Positions 57,796 to 64,000 of a DNA stretch of 64,000 nt are shown here, piece by piece. The notes under the pieces are model-generated. The model saw only the letters and a program-made list of their open reading frames with translations, did not search any database and was not told where the DNA came from. The position numbers and the translations under genes are program-made. Source of the DNA: Sepioteuthis lessoniana. Lineage: Eukaryota > Mollusca > Cephalopoda > Myopsida > Loliginidae. Location of the stretch: the NCBI GenBank assembly GCA_963585895.1, contig OY757921.1, positions 54,952,590 to 55,016,589 of the forward strand. Direction: 5' to 3'. Positions within the stretch are counted from its first letter, which is position 1. Each line of letters opens with the position of its first letter.

Positions 57796-58199
57796 TTTGG
57801 TTTTTCCTAAGGATGTTGTCGATTTCGGGTTCTATGCAGTTTCGTAGTAGGGTATTGTAAATTTTGGCTGCTATCGATGTAAGTTAACATACATTTTTGT
57901 GCGAGTGTGTGTATGCGTGTGTGAATGCTTGTATTTATATGCATATTCTAATTCAAATCAAACAACATCAAGATAACAGATAAGAGGTTCAGTTGCTCCA
58001 AAGAATATCTGGTCTCTTAATAACTCTTCATAAAGTTAGAAACAATATACTGTCAATATATAATGCGCTATAAATATGATCTCAATCTCGTACTGTTCGG
58101 ATAACACCGATATTGATCTGCCTCTGGCAGCGAAATCTCTCAGTACGAATAACGGTGAGAAGAGTCCATTATGGTGAGATGGGTAAGGCTCCTATAACA

Positions 58200-58210
58200 C
58201 CCCTCCCCCA
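58200..58210 (-). other. Polypurine tract of the Gypsy element
   Basis: The minus strand reads GGGGGAGGGG immediately before TGTTATAGG, the expected layout of a plus-strand primer next to the 3' LTR. Confidence 0.75.
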
Positions 58211-61200
58211 AGCCTTTTACTTCGTAAAAGTGCTGTTAATATTTTTTTCTTTTAGGGTCGATCATCAATGGGTCGGTGAATTTCTTTTGTCTCCCTGACC
58301 GACGTATTCCAGGTGTTGGTTGAGGAGGATCTAAATCGAACATGTCGAAAATGGTGTCTATTGGCTCTTCTTCTGTGGTACGTCGTTGGAGTCGTTCAAA
58401 CAGCGTTTCTGTAAGTGGTTCTGGTGTCTCTTATGTGTGTATTTGGGTCCTACAATGTACACTATATCACCAATTCTTTTTTAATTATTCCACGTTCCCA
58501 ACAGGACGTGTTATTTTGGTATTTTTAATGAAAATTTTTTCTCCCGGGATGAACCTTTTTTAGGCGCTAATGTAGTCTTTTGTAGCTTATTTTGTTTCGG
58601 GAGTAGCTTATCGGAGACGGATTTTATCTTTCTGGCAAACATCGTCTCGACTGGTGACACTGCCAGTGGTGTGTTGAGATTGGGTGTGATTCTGTATATT
58701 TGCAGAAATTGCTGTAGTGCCTTGTCCGTCGAGGTACCTGATGCTTTTTTGAGTGCCCGCTTTAACGTGTCTACAAAACGTTCAGCCTGGCCGTTTGATC
58801 TTGGGTGATATTGCGGTGTGTTTATGTGCTTTATTTGGAAGATTTCGCAGATCTCCTTGAATTCGACTGGTGTGAATTGGTTTCCGTTGTCGCTGACCAC
58901 ACAATCTACTACACCGAACCACGCAAACAGTTCATGTAGGAACCCAATTGTTGTCCCCGTAGTAGGTCGTCTGCATCTGAGAACCTCAGGCCATTTAGAG
59001 TAACTATCCATTACAATTAGGTAGTAGAAATCTTCCAGGGGACCTGCAAAATCAACATGTATCCTCGACCACAGTTGTTCTGTTTTTGGCCAAGGTTTGA
59101 AAGAAGTGGGGGTGCTTTTGTCGCTGAGGCACAGCCTTTACATTTTTCGATCATATCCGTAATGTCGTTATCCATCTTCGGTCAATAAACATAGCTTTTC
59201 TTGAGTCTCTTCATTCTATTTATTTCCGGGTGTCCCGTGTGAAAATCTCTTAAAATTCTGTTTTGCAATTTCTTTGGTATTACGACCCTTTCACTATATA
59301 GAAGGACGTTGTCACATAGTGAAAATACTTCTGGTACTTTTTCGTTTTTTGCTGTGATTTTCTGTTTAATATTGGTAATAAAGTCGTTTATTGCTTCGCT
59401 TTTTATCTCGAGTAGCGTCACAGTCAGTTCTTTGATGGTGTTGATTATCATGTTTTTAATTTCACAGACTTTTCGTAAGGCTGCTATTATTGTGTCCTCG
59501 AAGGGTTCACTATATTTCGGTACCAACCTTAATAGTCCATTTGCGTGGCTAATCTGTTTTGACGGGAGGTATTCGATTTTAAAATTGTTGTTCAGTAAAA
59601 TCGTTCCCCATCTTATTAGCCTATTGGCAGTATAAATTGTTTGACCCTTTTTTGATCCGAAAATGGTTATTAGGGGCTTGTGGTCTGTTTGTAGAGTAAA
59701 GAATCTGCAATGCAAGTATCGGTGAAATTTTGTCACTGCAAATATTATTCCCAATGCCTCCTTTTCAATCTGGGAATAATGCTTTTCGGCCGGAAGAAGG
59801 GTTTTAGATGCGAGTAGATGTCTTTTTTTAGCAGGGCGTGGAGATAGTGCAAGTTTTTTATGAAACTTTGGTAGTTATTTATTTCTTCGGTCGCGGTGAA
59901 TGGGACGTTTCACTTCTTTCTAAAAATGGGGGGGTGTATTTTCCTTCTGTTCAAATTTTGCCTTAATTTTAGTACATTTGCCAAGACCAGCTGAAAATAC
60001 TTCGAGGAAACTATCTTTTAGTTCCATCTTAATTTTTTCAGCTTCGGCCGTAATGCATTCTACCTTTTGGCAAAACGTATTAATTGGTTGATCCCAAAGA
60101 TTAAATTTTTGAAACCAGTCAGACCCAAACAAATTTTCTTTGTTCTTCAGTACGAAGACTTTTAATTTTTTGGTTATACCATTTAGTGATACTGGAATAA
60201 TTATTTCGCCTTCAAGTTTTATTTTGTCTTCTGTCACCATTCGTGCCGTCTTGCTTATCATCTTTATTATTGGCCTATTTAATTTTCTCCAAGTTTGTAA
60301 GTTTATTATTGATAAATCAGAGCGAGAGTCTAACTGAAATCTTACCGACTTATTTAATACTTTGACATGTATTTTCGAACGACTTTGTCTGACTTGTCCT
60401 CGCTTTTTGTATGTCTGACTCTCTTTTTAATTATTTTTCTATTTCTACACTTATGTCTGAATTCTGTTTCTACACTTATGTCCGAATTTATCGCAGTTTT
60501 GATATTTTTTGTACGATAGGGACAGTCCTTGGCCCAATGTAATTTTCCACAGCGGTAACAAGCGGTGGGGTTTTTTTTTTGTTGTTGTTTTCTTTGATTG
60601 TCACTAGACTGTCTGTATTGAAATTTTGGGTAATCATATTTTTTATCTCTTTTACCAGAGAGTATGATTGGGATCTATGCTTGACTTTCCTTACGGAAGC
60701 AACACCAGACTCCTCGATATTTTTTGAGTTTTTCTGACACTCACTATCCTCTGACAGTCTTCAGCCAGTTTTTGATGTGTGAGATCGGTTTCGTTCTCTA
60801 ATTTCGACAAAACTCTTTGTCTGATTTCCGCGTCTTTTGCCGACACTGGGCCTTGTGCAAATATTAGACATTTGAAGTTATCCACTGACAATTCACCTAA
60901 TTTAAAATCGTCGCAGTTTTTATTGAGGACTCAGGCAAACCCTAAATAATCGTCACTGAACCTTTTTGTTAAGTTGAGACATTTCCATCTTTGGTGGAAT
61001 AGAGACATTTTGGAGCTGAATAATTCTGACAGCAATTTAACTGTTTCTAAAAAGCCGAGTTCGCAAGTTGTTGTTTTTTGTTTTTTTTTGGTAAGATATA
61101 ATCTACGAACTTATTGTGTTCCCCAGCTCCTATCTTTCGCAGATGTAGCCGGACTTTTTTTTTTTTTGCATCTGTCCAATCGGCACAGTCGGTAATATCT

Positions 61201-61239
61201 TCATATCTTCTCTAATATGCCTTAAAAGTCTTATCCTTA

Positions 61240-61880
61240 TCTGGTGCGTAGGAAAATGTTTCGAATGCGTGTGACGATACCCCCTCGGCACCCAGAACAC
61301 ATCAACTTCTTAACCATTTCGATCTTGGCCGGTGATCATCTAGCGGTTCCGATAGGAGTATCGCACATTCTTTCATGGCTACAAGAAATACAATCAAGGG
61401 AGTGGGAGGATAGAACAAAGAACAAACGAACAATATGAGCTTGGGTTAACTCAAAGTGGAAGAAGAGGAGTTATGTAACACTCTGCATTCCCTGTTGACT
61501 AACGCTAGCGTGTATTTCTAGTGAAAATTTTACAAACCTACTAGGAATGCCAACCCATCTTGACCGGTCTTCCCTCACTGCGACTGGACCCTATCTCATC
61601 CGACTGGTCTCTCTGCTGTCCGGTGTCGACTTCATCTGCCACTCTCCGTCACCCGTCGCCAACTTTTCTTCTGAGTTCCTTTGTCCAACTCTGACTCTCA
61701 CGTTCCATTAACCACTTCCGGTCACGTCGAAGATCGCGGGCTCAGGCCTTTGTTTGGTTTCGCGCCAAAACAGACAAAGAGATCGTCTGCTTGGCGGACC
61801 ACCTACATAGTGTCACATGCGTTCCACACTGCATTTTGAGTGAAACTAGTAGTACTATCGGTAGGCTGGTTATTTTTTAG
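61240..61880. other. GC-richer insert within the gag region
   Basis: Base composition is visibly more GC-rich than the surroundings, most clearly at 61540-61860. No gag similarity is recognised although gag sequence lies on both sides. A candidate LTR-like span runs from TGTAACAC (61474) to ACCTACA (61807), with inverted TGTA/TACA ends but no clear target duplication. Confidence 0.4.
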
Positions 61881-62500
61881 ACTTTTAAAAAGTGCTTCTT
61901 GTTGTTTTTATAATTCAAAGAAGAACCGTTGTTGTTTTTCCTCGTTTTTTAAGATTCTTTCTTCGTTTTCTTTCTGAAGTTGAAGGATTTTTTCCTCATT
62001 TTTTTGGTGAGACTCCAATTGGTACTTCATCATTTGTGCAAACATTCCTTTCAGGTTTTCCATTTTTTTTCCGGAGTGGGGAAGTTTCTTTGTTTTTTCT
62101 TCTATAAATATCCCCAGAAATCAAAAATAATTACTCTGTGTGTGTATTTGTTTTTTTGTTGTTTTTTTTTTTTTTGTACCATACAAACTGTAAGCGCCGA
62201 ATTAAATTTTTCTCTCTGAAGTGGGAAGAAAGAAAAATATGAAAATCACTTTTTGATTACGTGACAGTCTAACTTACTGATTTTTTTAAATATCCGCTAT
62301 CCGACACACTCCATCGTTTGTACAATTTGATACCATGTAGTTGTTTAACAAAAATCTTGTTCGGTTCATTGTACGCTGGAACTTTTTGAAGATTCTTTAA
62401 CAACTTATAGTTGGGTATCTCTTTGTTGTTGCGATGTATCTTCGCCAGTATGTTGTGCGATTAACCCCTTTTGTTTGTTGGAAAGTCCCTTTTTCGTTCG

Positions 62501-62515
62501 AGTTCCTCGTCGCCA
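62501..62515 (-). other. Primer-binding site of the Gypsy element
   Basis: Minus-strand TGGCGACGAGGAACT lies just inside the 5' LTR, a common Gypsy primer-binding type. The junction sequence CGCCAGTATGTTGTG (plus strand) is duplicated 68 bp away at 62443. Confidence 0.7.
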
Positions 62516-62518
62516 GTA

Positions 62519-62772
62519 TGTTGTGACCCCGGAAAGGGTCACTAATGAAAACACAAACACGGATGTTAGATAACAGAAAGATAGAGTTACATAGAAAAGG
62601 TAAGAAGTCTCGTACTGTTCGGATAACACCGATATTTATCTGCCTTTATTTCTTTGTACAATTTACAAAGAAGGCACATGGCCTTAAAGTTTTTTGGTGG
62701 GGAGGGGAAGGGAGTGCTCTTGCAATAACTATATATTCTAAGGGGACCTAGCTAGCCACATTCGCCGACCCA
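62519..62772 (-). repeat. 5' LTR of the Gypsy element, of mixed type
   Basis: The U3-like part (from 62772, TGGGTCGGCGAATGTGGCTA, to AATAAAGGCAGAT) matches 63500-63636. The following part (TATCGGTGTTATCCGAACAG, then TACGAGA) matches the 3' LTR near 58090-58120 instead. Confidence 0.7.
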
Positions 62773-63170
62773 TATTTTGCTGGGATTCCTGCAGCATTTA
62801 GTAAGTCCTCAAATGTTTCTTTTTTAATTTCTGCCAGCCTCCTGGTTTTTAAGTGTGTCAGGACAAAGGAAATTATTTTCGGCTGGACTTCGTTTACTAA
62901 TTCGGGAATAGGAAGAATCCAATTCCCTTGAAAGTACTTTTCGTATTTCTCCCTGCTTTTAGCATTGTCTTTGGGGGATTTTTTTTTTGTGATTTGTGCT
63001 GTCCAGGAGGCTGGCACTGATGGCCTTTTTGGGCAGGTTGAATCGTAGTGGCCGGAGTTGATGACGGCGAAAGTGCTGGCCATTTGTCTTCCGGCTTTGA
63101 GGGGGAAGCTTAGGCCGTCGAATATGCCAGTTTGTGAAGTCGGTGATGGTGATGGTGATGGTTCTACCAT
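62748..63170 (-). CDS. Unknown 140-codon frame next to the LTR (possible gag remnant)
   Basis: A Met start followed by an acidic/Ser-Pro repeat (EPSPSPSPTSQTG) and a basic middle part (ITKKKSPKDNAKSREKYEKY). It ends with EIKKETFEDLLNAAGIPAKY and then reads into the LTR start (GSANVAS, stop). The same last residues (GSANVA) are readable at the equivalent point of the repeat at 63636. I do not recognise the family. Its position directly before an LTR suggests part of a small LTR element. It could also be chance coding in a leader region. Confidence 0.35.
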   Translation of the reverse strand: MVEPSPSPSPTSQTGIFDGLSFPLKAGRQMASTFAVINSGHYDSTCPKRPSVPASWTAQITKKKSPKDNAKSREKYEKYFQGNWILPIPELVNEVQPKIISFVLTHLKTRRLAEIKKETFEDLLNAAGIPAKYGSANVAS

Positions 63171-63489
63171 AGTTGCTTATGAGGAAACTAGGAGAATAAA
63201 GCGTATGTTCTTGTTTGTGAATGAAAATATGAATATGAAAATATGAAATGAATCGTTTTTTCCAAAAACGAAATTTTTTCAACAAAATTTTTTCTGCAAA
63301 TAACAAATTTTGACACCCCTCAACAAACAAATAACGATTGTTTGGGGGAGGGGCACTCAAGAAAAAACGTCCAACAATAACAAAAGGTTTTCAACAATTA
63401 ACAAGGACAATATTTTCAACAAGAACAGAATTTTAACAATAATAAATAAAACACTCACTAGTCAATCGCAAAGAAAAGTAGTATCAACA

Positions 63490-63636
63490 AAATACACCGA
63501 AAGTGATCTGCCTTTATTTCCATTTTAATACAAAAATGGAAGGCAACAAGCCTTGAAGTTTGTTTTTTTTTGGGGGAGCGGTCTTGCATTGACTATATAT
63601 TCTAATGGGACCTACCTAGCCACATTCGCCGACCCA
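63490..63636 (-). repeat. LTR-like repeat, second copy
   Basis: Direct repeat of 62630-62772 (shared GGGTCGGCGAATGTGGCTAG, ACTATATATTCTAA on the plus strand, and AATAAAGGCAGAT on the minus strand). The repeats diverge after TCGGTG. Together with 62519-62772 it brackets the unknown frame at 62748-63170. Confidence 0.65.
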
Positions 63637-64000
63637 TTCAACTGTAACCATTCATCCATCGCATGAACGCAGCAACCACCAAAATACCACATTTGCTCTG
63701 TGAAAAAGGCCTACATAAAATCCCGAATGAAATGTATGATTTTATTTACAATTGATGGGAATGGGGGAAAAAACCCGAAAAATATAAAAAAATATAAATG
63801 CGATAACAAAGGAAAAAATTCCCCGTTTGGTTGCCCTCCAATCCCGTCTGCAAATATGGAGGCCGACTGTTTTCCGATGTGCGAAAACACCGGAAACAAG
63901 CTGGACCTGCCCTAGGTGGGAAGGGGATCTAGTGGGACAAAGAAATACAGGGTTGGGCGAAGAATGGTCAGATAAAAGCAGGTAATGTGATTTTTATACA
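63637..64000. other. Unrecognised end of window
   Basis: Nothing recognised. The short frames here have no family features. Confidence 0.5.

Larger units (their letters stand above)
56588..57882 (-). mobile_element. RTE-type LINE, copy 3, 5'-truncated
   Basis: Minus strand: TSIAAKIYNTLLRNC at about 57840-57880 (a part lost from copy 2), then EIDNILRKNQND and the RT core in the frame 57040-57795 (DFNKAFDS, LQGDTLVPYFFI, YADDIAIL, NAHKTEYMCF). The C-terminal frame at 56599-56850 has RTRHAGHCWRSRNELI and DREKWRERARDIR. The 3' tail is (ATG/ATC)n-like at 56588-56600. It is truncated at the 5' end, as is usual for LINEs. A 37-bp stretch of foreign sequence (57707-57743) replaces about 8 bp of the element. 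Confidence 0.9.
57980..62772 (-). mobile_element. Gypsy LTR retrotransposon fossil
   Basis: On the minus strand: a 5' LTR-like end (62519-62772), a primer-binding site (62501-62515), and a coiled-coil gag start near 61900-62080 (KNEEKILQLQKENEE). Capsid remains lie near 60690-61240 and a CCHC zinc-knuckle near 60530-60560 (CYRCGKLHWA). Then come aspartic-protease-like sequence near 59920-60330, RNase H (59182-59754, LQTDHKPL), and integrase (58511-59130; DNGNQFTP, YHPRSNGQAER). A purine tract GGGGGAGGGG borders a 3' LTR starting TGTTATAGG (58199). It is broken, with several interruptions, and not all pol domains are recognised. Decay suggests moderate age. Extra GC-richer DNA sits inside the gag region (61240-61880). 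Confidence 0.8.

Overview
This window looks like repeat-dense intergenic DNA from an animal, most probably a cephalopod mollusc (octopus-like). The evidence is AT-rich sequence with many (AT)n, (TG)n, (GA)n and (ATC)n microsatellites; several tRNA-headed SINE families; a mariner whose C-terminal transposase segment and terminal repeats match a type I remember as very common in octopus genomes; and RTE-type LINEs ending in short ATG/ATC-like tails. The species call is from memory of these families, not from a search. I found no bacterial signature, no rRNA, no convincing free tRNA gene, no CRISPR array and no host protein-coding gene. Every coding stretch I recognise belongs to a mobile element.

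Layout: 195-506 SINE (minus). 3190-6905 RTE LINE copy 1 (plus), split by a 1.16-kb insertion at 3685-4841. 8197-8390 SINE. 10542-14756 an LTR element with two ~0.7-kb LTRs and a TTTG target duplication. 14979-15859 mariner (minus). 15910-18790 RTE LINE copy 2 (minus, 686-codon open frame). 19750-21045 two SINEs. 21050-24950 no recognised content. 24950-25265 SINE and tRNA-like head. 25590-30010 BEL/Pao fossil. 31440-32580 restriction-like-endonuclease LINE tail. 32630-33930 Penelope-like element. 36196-36440 partial LTR. 36456-40403 a DNA transposon with ~150-bp terminal inverted repeats that codes for an XPG/FEN-type nuclease with an eight-cysteine tail (Academ-like). 40640-45480 three LINE fragments of two classes. 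45605-45865 SINE. 47470-51200 Gypsy fossil. 51724-52240 RTE fragment. 52478-52651 mariner fragment. 53745-54342 SINEs. 56588-57882 RTE LINE copy 3. 57980-63636 Gypsy fossil with unusual terminal repeats.

The most unusual signals are of two kinds. First, the TIR element carries a nuclease gene in place of a familiar transposase and may be an Academ-X type transposon. Second, there are three independent cases of filler DNA at repair junctions: a 37-bp insert in LINE copy 3 copied from about 2.1 kb away, a 64-bp LINE piece copied about 0.7 kb away into the loop of an inverted repeat, and a short TTAGGG-type telomeric tract at the internal-deletion junction of the mariner. Several perfect short palindromes and local microduplications are also present. 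Together these read as a locus shaped by error-prone, template-switching repair acting on dead transposons.

The elements do not form a pathway. The interactions are insertions, truncations and recombination between repeats.
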